Both the position numbers and the translations under genes were made by a program. Shown here piece after piece: positions 53,231-61,313 of a stretch of DNA of 64,000 nucleotides (its first letter is position 1; each line of letters begins with the position of its first letter). The DNA is taken from assembly GCA_019358985.1 (NCBI GenBank), contig JAHHIJ010000004.1:1-64000 (forward strand), given 5' to 3'. The DNA comes from Tolypothrix brevis GSE-NOS-MK-07-07A (GTDB taxonomy: Bacteria > Cyanobacteriota > Cyanobacteriia > Cyanobacteriales > Nostocaceae). The notes beneath the pieces were generated by a model. It was not told the DNA's origin. It saw only the letters and a list, made by a program, of their open reading frames with translations, and ran no database searches.

Positions 53231-55492
53231 TTATTCGTCAATTTGACCGATGCGATGAATGTTGAGAATGTCGCTCATTTTTTTGATTTGGATAAATACT
53301 TGCTCAAGCTGAAAGCGATCGCATATATCTATTCCTAAATCCATTAACGCAGGTTGTCCGAAAGCGGTTTTGACTTGAGCGTGACGGACGTTGATTCCGT
53401 GGTCGCTCAATCGTGATAAAATATCTTTTAATACTCCTACTCGATCCAGCGCTTCAATTTGAATACTCACTGGGTAAGTTTGCGGACGATTTCGATTTTC
53501 TTTGGCACCATTCCATCTAACTGGTACTAAGCGATCGCATTCCACAGGCTCTAAATTATGACATCCTTGGCGATGGATGGAAATCCCCCTGCCTCGTGTC
53601 ACCACACCAATAATCGACTCTCCGGGAATTGGCGTACAACACCCAGATAAATGATACATTAATCCTTCTACCCCAACAATTGGCGAATCACTAGGGCGTC
53701 CGCTACTTGCAGGTACATCCCGTAAGGCTTTTAATGAACTTGGTAGGGACGGAAGTTCTAAGACGTTTGTTGCAGGTTGTTGCGCCTTGACTATTTCTCG
53801 CCAACGATTTAATACTAAGTTCAAGGTAATTTCACCGTAACCTAAAGCTGCTAATAAATCGTCCACACTATGATAATTGCACTTTTGGGCTACAGCTTCC
53901 ATCGCGTCTGATTTGAGCAAATTTTCAAAACCTGTTTTACCGAGTTCTTTTTCTAATAAGTCTCTTCCACGAGCGAGATTTTCTTCCCGACGCGATCGCT
54001 TGTACCATTGTTTTATCCGATTTTTTGCCGCAGAAGTCCTCACAAAGTTCAACCAATCTAAACTAGGATGGCTGTTCTTTTGGGTCAAAATTTCGACAAT
54101 ATCGCCATTCTGCAAGCGGGTTGATAATGGAATCATTCTGCCATTTACCCGCGCCCCCGCACAATGATTTCCTACTTCTGTGTGAATCCGATAAGCAAAA
54201 TCTACTGTTGTCGAACCAGGACTTAAGGAAACTAAATCCCCCTTAGGGGTGAAGACATAAACGTCATCTTCAAATAAATTGTCCTTGATGCTTTCCAAAT
54301 ATTCTTGAGCGTCTTTCAGGTCACTTTGCCATTCCAACAACTGTCGCAACCAAGTGAATTTCTCATCTTGGGGTGTTGTCTGGACGTTAGAACCCCCTGT
54401 TTCCTTATACTTCCAATGAGCAGCAATTCCATACTCAGCTATCCGATGCATTTCCTGCGTTCGGATTTGCACTTCCAAGGGACGACCTGTAAAACCCATG
54501 ACACCAGTATGCAACGATTGGTAATGATTTGCCTTGGGCAGTCCGATGTAGTCTTTAAATCTACCAGGAATTGGGCGAAAGGCATCGTGAACTACAGCCA
54601 AAGCACGATAACATTCTTCATTTGTTTTAACAATAATTCGCAATGCAGCCAAATCATAAATTTCGTGAAATTCTTTTTGCTGCCGATGCATTTTCTGGTA
54701 GATACTATAAAGATGCTTCGGACGTCCGCTGATGTCGATGACTTCAATACCGGTTTGTTGCAAGCGATCGTGCAAAGTTTTCGTAATCTTATCCAGTCTT
54801 TCTTCTCGTGCTGCTCGTTTTTCGGCAACATATGTTTGAATTTGACGAAAAGACTCTGGTTCGAGATACTTAAAAGCTAAATCCTCTAATTCCCACTTAA
54901 TTTGCCAGATCCCCAACCGATTGGCTAAAGGAGCAAAAATATCTCGCGTTTCTTGAGCGTTGCTGCGACGACTTTCTTCTGACATAAACTGCAAGGTTCG
55001 CATATTATGCAGCCTGTCTGCCAACTTCACCACAATTACTCGGATATCTTTTGCCATTGCGAGAAACATTCGTCGGAAGTTTTCTGCTTGGCTTTCGGTT
55101 TTGCTTTTAAAGTTAAATTTAGAGAGCTTGGTAACACCTTCTACTAATTGTCGGACTTCTGCGCCAAAATGCTCTTCTATTTCCTCAATTGTAATATCTG
55201 TATCCTCGACGACATCATGGAGAAATCCAGCTGCTATCATGGCAGAACTCCCCCCTAAGTCGCGTAACAATCCTGCTACAGCTACGGGATGACAAATGTA
55301 TGGTTCTCCCGATTTGCGGTATTGACCTTCATGTAACTCGTCAGCAAATTTAAATGCTCGACAAATCAAAGTTGTATCATGACGCTTTCGATCATCTTCT
55401 TGTGCAGGTAGTGCGGATGACTCTTGTAAAGATTTTTTTAGCCAATCCGGAAGGGTGATTTCAACTGGGGAACTTATAAGTATACCGCTCAT
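53231..55492 (-). CDS. Bifunctional (p)ppGpp synthetase/hydrolase RelA/SpoT
   Basis: 753 residues. HD hydrolase with H68 (YICHPVAVA) and H92-D93 (FLHDVVEDTD); synthetase with DIYDLAALRIIVKTNEECYR and RFKDYIGLPKANHYQSLHTG; TGS domain with YVFTPKGDLVSLSPGSTTVD; a zinc-finger/RIS part with HLSGCCTPIPGESIIG; and a C-terminal ACT domain (VSIQIEALDRVGVLKDILSR). Both active sites look intact, so it should make and degrade the stringent alarmone. In Anabaena (p)ppGpp is needed for heterocyst development; patD lies divergently upstream. Confidence 0.96.
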   Translation of the reverse strand: MSGILISSPVEITLPDWLKKSLQESSALPAQEDDRKRHDTTLICRAFKFADELHEGQYRKSGEPYICHPVAVAGLLRDLGGSSAMIAAGFLHDVVEDTDITIEEIEEHFGAEVRQLVEGVTKLSKFNFKSKTESQAENFRRMFLAMAKDIRVIVVKLADRLHNMRTLQFMSEESRRSNAQETRDIFAPLANRLGIWQIKWELEDLAFKYLEPESFRQIQTYVAEKRAAREERLDKITKTLHDRLQQTGIEVIDISGRPKHLYSIYQKMHRQQKEFHEIYDLAALRIIVKTNEECYRALAVVHDAFRPIPGRFKDYIGLPKANHYQSLHTGVMGFTGRPLEVQIRTQEMHRIAEYGIAAHWKYKETGGSNVQTTPQDEKFTWLRQLLEWQSDLKDAQEYLESIKDNLFEDDVYVFTPKGDLVSLSPGSTTVDFAYRIHTEVGNHCAGARVNGRMIPLSTRLQNGDIVEILTQKNSHPSLDWLNFVRTSAAKNRIKQWYKRSRREENLARGRDLLEKELGKTGFENLLKSDAMEAVAQKCNYHSVDDLLAALGYGEITLNLVLNRWREIVKAQQPATNVLELPSLPSSLKALRDVPASSGRPSDSPIVGVEGLMYHLSGCCTPIPGESIIGVVTRGRGISIHRQGCHNLEPVECDRLVPVRWNGAKENRNRPQTYPVSIQIEALDRVGVLKDILSRLSDHGINVRHAQVKTAFGQPALMDLGIDICDRFQLEQVFIQIKKMSDILNIHRIGQIDE

Positions 55493-55630
55493 AAAATCGA
55501 AATTAAGGTAATCTGTGGTTAAGTGGATGTACTGTTACAATGCCATTGCCGCCATAAATTGTCGTAATTAGACGGTAAAAGCAGTTTTGGAAGGATTTGC
55601 TGGCAATAAGAATTGTTAATTATCTTATTT

Positions 55631-55690
55631 TGAGTGTCAACAGTTCGGCTTCGCTCACTGTTGACCCTGAGCAAAGCCGAAGGGTCAACA
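55631..55690. repeat. Dispersed inverted repeat (TTCGGCTTCGCTCA)
   Basis: AGTTCGGCTTCGCTCACTG and CCTGAGCAAAGCCGAAGG form arms with a few mismatches; GTCAACA...TGTTGAC form a second pair. The 333-base spacer upstream of RelA/SpoT and PatD holds this and otherwise AT-rich sequence that must contain both promoters. Confidence 0.75.
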
Positions 55691-55825
55691 ACGATAGTTG
55701 GGAAAATCGAATTATGGCAGTGTCCAGCCCCCTAGCATCATTTGAGGCGAGTAATTATAATAAAAGTTTAAAAAGTCTGTTTTAGAAGAAAATCTTGACA
55801 TTAATAGTATCTCAATAAGCACTTA

Positions 55826-56182
55826 ATGTCTCTAAATCGCCAAAAATATCACACATTCGCAACATTGCTCCAGCAATTACGTGACTATACCACGACTACT
55901 GAACTAAATGCACCCGGACTCCGGATGCGTGTGACATCTTTGCAGCAAATGTTTGTTGTTGACATTGTGCCTTTGACTGATGAAGATGCTCAAATGCCTC
56001 ATAATTCAAGGGAACAGTCTTATCAAACCGAGATGAGCAAGCAACTGCGCTTATTGGAATTGGATGTAATGTTTTTCCAAGGAGCGAGGCAACCAGCTAC
56101 TGCTCAAGCTAGACTCCAGACAATTAGCGATCGCTTGACAACTCTAATGCAATACTGCGAGGCAATACTGCAACAAGAATAA
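55826..56182 (+). CDS. patD: Heterocyst frequency control protein PatD-like
   Basis: 118 residues, mostly helical. MSLNRQKYHTFATLLQQLRD, then SYQTEMSKQLRLLELDVMFF with QGARQPATAQARLQTISDR match my recollection of PatD, an NtcA-regulated protein that limits heterocyst frequency in Anabaena by influencing cell division (FtsZ). The conserved QLRLL.xDVMFxQ.ARQPATAQAR block is the strongest sign. The match is from memory, not from a search. Confidence 0.72.
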   Translation: MSLNRQKYHTFATLLQQLRDYTTTTELNAPGLRMRVTSLQQMFVVDIVPLTDEDAQMPHNSREQSYQTEMSKQLRLLELDVMFFQGARQPATAQARLQTISDRLTTLMQYCEAILQQE

Positions 56183-56399
56183 CAAGCATGAAAAGGTAAA
56201 AATTGAAAGAAGTTTTTTTCTGGCTTTTACCTGCTCTAATTTTCTATTTTAAAGAGACTTTAACCACAACAATAATATATTTCATCTACCTAAGTGTGGA
56301 AAGCTTGACATTTCTCAGCACTTAGCTTGGGATTTGGGAAGTTGTTTATAGGATACCAAGACGAATGGTAAAATAGGGATGTTTCTCTGAGTGTTTCGG

Positions 56400-56576
56400 A
56401 TGCCTACTGAAGCTCAATTAGAAAGCTCCTATCGTGTTTGCTATCAGTTAACATATTTCATGCTTCAACCTGTACACCTTATTTGTATCGATAACCGAAC
56501 TGGTAACTTGTATATTCTTGCTGGAAATACTGAAGAACTCGAATTTCAGATTGCACCGAATGGAGAGGTATTCTGA
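56400..56576 (+). CDS. DUF6888 family protein
   Basis: 58 residues from the ATG at 56400 (MPTEAQLESSYRVCYQLTYF). MLQPVHLICIDNRTGNLYIL continues the family pattern, and ITxDxxTG is a typical strand-turn. Its stop overlaps the ATG of the next gene by one base (TGATG). DUF6888/DUF6887 pairs recur in filamentous cyanobacteria; I infer a TA-like module, but no function is established. Confidence 0.75.
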   Translation: MPTEAQLESSYRVCYQLTYFMLQPVHLICIDNRTGNLYILAGNTEELEFQIAPNGEVF

Positions 56577-56800
56577 TGAGTCAGATTAATTATGCTGCTA
56601 TGTCCGATGAAGAATTGAGGCAATACTTTCTCCAAAATCGGCAAGACAAAATTGCACTTCAGGCATATCTAGATAGGCTTAGTACGCATCCACGCAATGT
56701 GATTACGACTTTAGACGATCCTGACTTTGATGTTAAAGTTCAAGCAGCAATTCGTCAACAAATGCAAGGGAGAAACAGTCAAGGCGAATCAGCTGTCTAA
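56576..56800 (+). CDS. DUF6887 family protein
   Basis: 74 residues. INYAAMSDEELRQYFLQNRQ and DKIALQAYLDRLSTHPRNVI form a helical, acidic N-terminal part as in many small antitoxins. It is translationally coupled to the DUF6888 gene. The palindrome array starts 23 bases after its stop. Confidence 0.78.
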   Translation: MSQINYAAMSDEELRQYFLQNRQDKIALQAYLDRLSTHPRNVITTLDDPDFDVKVQAAIRQQMQGRNSQGESAV

Positions 56801-56822
56801 TATATTACAGCAATTTTCATTC

Positions 56823-57290
56823 GTAAAGACGTTCCGGCGGAACGTCTCTACTGACTACACAACTCTCGTAAAGACGTTCCGGCGGAACGTCTCTACTGAC
56901 TACACAACTCTCGTAAAGACGTTCCGGCGGAACGTCTCTACTGACTACACAACTCTCGTAAAGACGTTCCGGCGGAACGTCTCTACTGACTACATCTGGT
57001 AAAGACGTTCCCACGGAACGTCTCTACTGACTACATCTGGTAAAGACGTTCCCACGGAACGTCTCTACTGACTACACAACTCTCGTAAAGACGTTCCCAC
57101 GGAACGTCTCTACTGACTACACAACTCTCGTAAAGACGTTCCGGCGGAACGTCTCTACTGACTACACAACTCTCGTAAAGACGTTCCGGCGGAACGTCTC
57201 TACTGACTACATCTGGTAAAGACGTTCCGGCGGAACGTCTCTACTGACTACATCTGGTAAAGACGTTCCGACGGAACGTCTCTACTGTGG
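56823..57290. repeat. Tandem array of 11 palindromes (41- and 45-bp units)
   Basis: Each unit is GTAAAGACGTTCC-nnn-GGAACGTCTCTA with loop GGC (units 1-4, 8-10), CAC (5-7) or GAC (11). Two linkers alternate in blocks: CTGACTACACAACTCTC (17 bases) and CTGACTACATCTG (13 bases). Units 1-3, 7 and 8 use the long linker; 4-6, 9 or 10 onward mostly use the short one. Arms are identical in all units while loop and linker vary. It fills most of the 562-base gap between DUF6887 and the ABC ATPase gene. Confidence 0.97.
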
Positions 57291-57362
57291 TCTACTTTTA
57301 GGAATCTGATAGACTATTTGAAATTTCTTTATTTATGGTAGCGATCGCTCTCATGATAAAAT

Positions 57363-59024
57363 ATGAATCAAGATTTATTCAAAATCGAAAATCTCCGTGT
57401 TGCCTATCCTCACGGTAAGGATGAAGAAACCAAATGGGCGATTGATGATGTCTCTTTGACTCTGCAACCCGGTGAAAGGATGGGATTGGTGGGAGAGTCG
57501 GGTTGTGGAAAATCAACTTTGGGACGTGCAGCGATGCGCTTATTACCCTCATCTAGCCGGATTGAAGGACGGGTGATGTTTCAAGGGCAATCAGTATTTG
57601 ATTTAAATCCCAATGAGTTGCGAAAATTTCGCGGTGAAGCGGTAGGGCTGATTTTTCAAGATCCCATGACACGACTCGATCCGTTGATGACAATTGGTAA
57701 GCATTGTTTAGAAACACTCAAGGCGCATTCACCTAGTTTATCAACTAAACAAGCCAAAGAAATAGCGATCGCCACTTTAGAAAAGGTGAAAATTCCTGCC
57801 AGTCGTTGGAATCAGTACCCTCATGAGTTTAGCGGGGGAATGCGGCAAAGAGTAGCGATCGCATTAGCTTTACTTCTCAACCCCAAGTTAATTGTTGCCG
57901 ATGAACCGACAACGAGTTTAGATGTCACCGTTTCCGCACAAATTTTACAAGAGTTAACACGATTGTGCGGTGAAGAGAATATGGGATTGTTGCTAATTTC
58001 TCACGATTTGGCAATGGTAGGGGAATATTGCGATCGCATTGGGGTGATGTATGACGGTAAAATTGTCGAGAAAGGTGCAACCGAATCAGTATTTAGACAA
58101 CCGACTCACGAATACACGCGATCGCTTTTGCAAGCAGCTTTACACATTCAATCAGTGGATGAGTTAGAGACTGGGGGAGTAGAGACGCGATTAATCGCGT
58201 CTCTACAAAAGTCTACCCCAATTTTGCGCGTAACAGAATTACAGCAACACTATAATATAGAACCTAGCTTTATTGAACGTCTATTTAAAGCGGAAACTCA
58301 GACAATTAAAGCAGTCGATGGTATTAATTTAGAACTATATCAAGGGGAAATTCTCGGATTAGTTGGGGAATCAGGTTGCGGTAAAAGTACACTATCGCGG
58401 ACAATTTTGCAATTAATTCGTCCCACAGGTGGTAAAATCGAATTCTTCGGCAAAGATTTAACTAACTTATCAAATCAAGAAATTCGCTCTTCCAGAAGAC
58501 AAATGCAGATGGTGTTTCAAGACCCTCATGCTTGTCTCAATCCAGCGATGACTGTAGGAAAAAGTATAGCAGATCCTCTGATAATTCATCAGATCACCGA
58601 TGCGAAACAAGCAAAAGAACAAGTACTATTGATGTTAGAGAAAGTCGGTTTAAAACCGGCAGAAATATATTATCAGCGTTATGCATCGGATTTATCAGGG
58701 GGACAACAACAAAGAGTAGCGATCGCACGGGCTTTAATTACTCGTCCCAAACTGCTGATTTGCGACGAACCGGTGAGTATGCTAGACGCTAGCGTGCAAT
58801 CGCAAGTGCTGGATTTGATGTTGGCATTAAAAGAAGAGTTTGATTTAACTTATTTGTTTATCACTCATGATTTGTGGTTAGCGAGATTTTTATGCGATCG
58901 CATTGCCGTCATGAATGGTGGTAAAATCGTCGAACTAGGTGAAACAAAAGAGATTTTTGCCAATCCTCAACACCCCTACACCAAAACTTTATTAGCTGCT
59001 GCTCCTTTACTAGCACGAGCTTAA
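57363..59024 (+). CDS. Peptide-type ABC transporter ATPase, DppD-DppF fusion
   Basis: 553 residues with two ABC domains. First: Walker A GESGCGKSTLGRAAMRL, signature FSGGMRQRVAIALALL, Walker B LIVADEPTTSLDVT. Second: GESGCGKSTLSRTIL, signature LSGGQQQRVAIARALI, Walker B LLICDEPVSMLDASV. The linker between them contains an in-frame 28-bp palindrome (VETRLIASLQ, 58179-58206). It would power a peptide or nickel transporter; the DppB permease and lipoprotein at 0.8-3.8 kb are plausible partners, although 54 kb away. Confidence 0.95.
   Translation: MNQDLFKIENLRVAYPHGKDEETKWAIDDVSLTLQPGERMGLVGESGCGKSTLGRAAMRLLPSSSRIEGRVMFQGQSVFDLNPNELRKFRGEAVGLIFQDPMTRLDPLMTIGKHCLETLKAHSPSLSTKQAKEIAIATLEKVKIPASRWNQYPHEFSGGMRQRVAIALALLLNPKLIVADEPTTSLDVTVSAQILQELTRLCGEENMGLLLISHDLAMVGEYCDRIGVMYDGKIVEKGATESVFRQPTHEYTRSLLQAALHIQSVDELETGGVETRLIASLQKSTPILRVTELQQHYNIEPSFIERLFKAETQTIKAVDGINLELYQGEILGLVGESGCGKSTLSRTILQLIRPTGGKIEFFGKDLTNLSNQEIRSSRRQMQMVFQDPHACLNPAMTVGKSIADPLIIHQITDAKQAKEQVLLMLEKVGLKPAEIYYQRYASDLSGGQQQRVAIARALITRPKLLICDEPVSMLDASVQSQVLDLMLALKEEFDLTYLFITHDLWLARFLCDRIAVMNGGKIVELGETKEIFANPQHPYTKTLLAAAPLLARA
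58179..58206. repeat. In-frame perfect 28-bp palindrome inside the ABC ATPase gene
   Basis: GTAGAGACGCGATT is followed exactly by its reverse complement AATCGCGTCTCTAC. It encodes VETRLIASL at the junction of the two ATPase domains and keeps the reading frame (the unit with flanks must have added a multiple of three). Confidence 0.97.
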
Positions 59025-59033
59025 TTAAAAATT

Positions 59034-59165
59034 GCCCGACGACTAAAGTCGCACGCCAGGTGCTTCAACGCGGGGAACCCGCGCAACGCACTGGCTTGGC
59101 TACACAAACGAAGCCCACCTGCGTGGGCTAATTACCTGCGTAAGCTTCGTTCGTATAATTCTCGC
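59034..59165. repeat. Dispersed composite repeat (GAAGCCCACCTGCGTGGGCT)
   Basis: CGACGACTAAAGTCGCACG, GGGGAACCCGCGC, AACGAAGCCCACCTGCGTGG and GCTTCGTTCGTATAATTC in a row. It shares blocks with the repeats at 1.95, 49.14 and 60.60 kb and fills the spacer before the GNAT gene. Confidence 0.78.
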
Positions 59166-59194
59166 TTTGGATTCATATTTAAGTAAAGCACAAA

Positions 59195-59686
59195 ATGAAT
59201 ATCCGCCATGCCACTGAAACTGACTTGCCTGCAATTGTAGCGATTTACAATGCGGCAATTCCAAGCCGTATGGCTACCGCTGATTTAGAGCCGGTGTCTG
59301 TAGCGAGTCGGATGGCTTGGTTTAGTGGGCGGGAGCATAAAACCCGTCCAATTTGGGTAATAGAAGTAGAAGGTGTGATTGCCGGCTGGCTCAGTTTCCA
59401 ATCGTTTTATGGGCGCCCAGCTTACCATACCACAGCGGAAATTAGTATTTATATTGCCCCTGCATATCATCAGCGAGGCTTAGGGCAGCAACTTCTAGCA
59501 CAAGCAATTCATGAAAGTCCTAGTTTGGGTTTAAACACTTTATTAGGTTTGATTTTTGCCCACAATCAACCTAGTTTAAAACTGTTTGAAAAATTTAGCT
59601 TTAAACCTTGGGGTTACTTACCTCAAGTCGCAGAACTTGACGGTCTTGAACGCGATTTAGTAATTATGGGACTGCGAATTAAATAA
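59195..59686 (+). CDS. GNAT acetyltransferase (phosphinothricin acetyltransferase-like)
   Basis: 163 residues. IRHATETDLPAIVAIYNAAI, SREHKTRPIWVIE-type middle, and EISIYIAPAYHQRGLGQQLL (motif A with RGLGQQL) followed by LIFAHNQPSLKLFEKFSFKP identify the PAT/YncA-like branch. It would N-acetylate a small amine such as methionine sulfoximine or similar; the substrate is not known here. Confidence 0.92.
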   Translation: MNIRHATETDLPAIVAIYNAAIPSRMATADLEPVSVASRMAWFSGREHKTRPIWVIEVEGVIAGWLSFQSFYGRPAYHTTAEISIYIAPAYHQRGLGQQLLAQAIHESPSLGLNTLLGLIFAHNQPSLKLFEKFSFKPWGYLPQVAELDGLERDLVIMGLRIK

Positions 59687-59767
59687 TGAATTCAGCGATC
59701 GCTTCTGCAACGCTCTTCTGTGACGAGCTTTGTATATATTATATTATGAGAGCGCAAATCACACACT

Positions 59768-59794
59768 GTAGAGACGTTACGAAAGGAACGTCTT
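59768..59794. repeat. Decayed palindrome, TTCC core
   Basis: GTAGAGACGTTACGAAAGGAACGTCTT keeps the outer arms but has an altered core (TTACGAAAGGAA). Confidence 0.75.
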
Positions 59795-59864
59795 GACGAC
59801 GGTTACTGTTAATTAAACGGACATCATATTAAACTTAGAACAAGACAATTAAAGGATAAATTGT

Positions 59865-60086
59865 ATGTCTACATATAACGAAGTACGTCGTCTAGCCGAA
59901 AGCCTCACCCCTGATGAACAAATGCGGCTAATTGAGGATTTATCAAAGTCAATTCGTCAAAGAGTTACACTGACACCTAAGCCAAAGCGTAGCATTCTTG
60001 AATTGCGCGGGTTGGGTAAAGAAATCTGGAATGGCATTGATGCTCAAGAATATGTCAATCAGGAACGCGACTCATGGAATGGATAA
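59865..60086 (+). CDS. Putative antitoxin of the PIN pair
   Basis: 73 residues. YNEVRRLAESLTPDEQMRLI and EDLSKSIRQRV form a helical start common to small cyanobacterial antitoxins; the tail RSILELRGLGKEIWNGIDAQ ends in EYVNQERDSW, the usual toxin-binding segment of VapB-like proteins. It overlaps the PIN gene by 13 bases. Confidence 0.83.
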   Translation: MSTYNEVRRLAESLTPDEQMRLIEDLSKSIRQRVTLTPKPKRSILELRGLGKEIWNGIDAQEYVNQERDSWNG

Positions 60087-60517
60087 CTCAGTTACAAGGG
60101 GCAATTGTAGGCTTGGATACCGCACCGTTGATTTACTTTATTGAAGAAAACCCTACTTATTTGGAGATAACTGACGCTTTCTTTGAGGCGATGTTTCGCG
60201 GTGATTTTATGGTTGTAACATCGGTAGTGACTATCCCAGAAGTGTTAGTTTATCCTTTGCGACAAGGAAATACAACATTGGCTCAACAATATCGCGACAT
60301 TCTGTTTAATTCCCAAGGTTTGACTACTATTGAAGTTGTTCCAAATATTGCTGAAACCGCTGCACAACTACGAGCAGATTATAACTTGAAAACGCCCGAT
60401 GCTATTCAAATGGCTACCGCTATCAATGAAGGTGCTTCGTTTTTCTTAACAAATGATGGGCGGTTGCCGTCTTTACCAGGGCTATCAGTCTTAGTGTTGC
60501 ATCAATTGATAGTTTGA
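60074..60517 (+). CDS. PIN-domain toxin (VapC-like)
   Basis: 147 residues. IVGLDTAPLIYFIEENPTYL holds the first Asp, VVTIPEVLVYPLRQGN the Glu, LKTPDAIQMATAINEG the next Asp and FFLTNDGRLPSL the last. The active site is complete. With the overlapping upstream gene it is a full TA pair next to the R-M cassette. Confidence 0.92.
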   Translation: MEWITQLQGAIVGLDTAPLIYFIEENPTYLEITDAFFEAMFRGDFMVVTSVVTIPEVLVYPLRQGNTTLAQQYRDILFNSQGLTTIEVVPNIAETAAQLRADYNLKTPDAIQMATAINEGASFFLTNDGRLPSLPGLSVLVLHQLIV

Positions 60518-60597
60518 GTATTTTGATGAGAAGGCGATCGCCCAAGTATTATAGTTGTTATGATATCATACCATTTCTCTATGAAGATGCATTTTAT

Positions 60598-60650
60598 AGC
60601 CTGGGTAGGCAGGCTTGGTTTGTATAGCGATACCTTTCTAGGATATTGCT
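60598..60650. repeat. Dispersed repeat (AGCCTGGGTAGGCAGGCTTGG), decayed
   Basis: Blocks AGCCTGGGTAGGCAGGCTTG, GTTTGTATAGCGATACC and TTTCTAGGATAT resemble a mutated version of the repeat at 1.95 kb. Confidence 0.65.
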
Positions 60651-60651
60651 A

Positions 60652-61227
60652 TTACCAAATCGCTTCCAGATTCAACACAAACCCAGGTAAAATATCTTCT
60701 CCTGATCAACTCACAGGAGATTCCAACACCTCAACTTCTTGCCCAATGCGATAAATCTCTACTTGACGAGATTTCCGATTTATCAACCAACCCAAACGCG
60801 CACCATTATCTCGATATTCTAGCATCTTTTCTTGAGTGTCTCTCAAGCTATCACTTGGTGAAAGTAACTCAACGACAAAATCAGGACAAAGTGGTAAAAA
60901 TCTGGTTTGTTGTTTTTGAGTCAGTGCATTCCATCTTTCTAATTTCACCCAAGAAGCATCAGGAGAACGATCCGCACCATTAGGAAGTTTAAAACCACCA
61001 GAAGAATCAAAAACTTTACCTAATTGATTTTGTTCATTCCAAATCCAAACTTGAGTAGTTAATCCAGCGTTACGATTACTTGTTTCTCCCTCTGTTGGTG
61101 GCATAATAATTAATTCTCCAGTGGCTGTGCGTTCAAATCTGAGATTTTCATTTACCTGACATAACTGGAAAAATTGCTCATCTGTTAGTTCAAGAATAGG
61201 CTTGAGGTTGACTGTTAAAGCGTTCAT
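60652..61227 (-). pseudogene. Uma2 family gene with a nonsense codon near the 3' end
   Basis: From the ATG at 61227: LTDEQFFQLCQVNENLRFER, TATGELIIMPPTEGETSNRN, FKLPNGADRSPDASWVKLER, PDFVVELLSPSDSLRDTQEK and GARLGWLINRKSRQVEIYRI are standard Uma2 (RSPDASW and ELLSPSD carry the nuclease acidic residues). An in-frame TGA at 60706-60708 stops translation after residue 173, but the next codons still read SGEDILPGFVLNLEAIW to a natural stop at 60652. The second copy at 63.56 kb has TTA (Leu) at that place, so one T-to-G change made the stop. The catalytic part remains, so a 173-residue protein may still work. Confidence 0.85.
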
Positions 61228-61313
61228 AGTCAGATTTTAGATGAGGAAATTAAGGCAGGCATATTGCGTCCTATACAATAACTATTCTATTCCTTTCAAG
61301 CAGGCATTAACCC

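Noticed and set aside
56823-57290. CRISPR array
   Set aside because: Units are regularly spaced, but the parts between palindromes are the same two linkers repeated, not unique spacers, and no cas gene is nearby.
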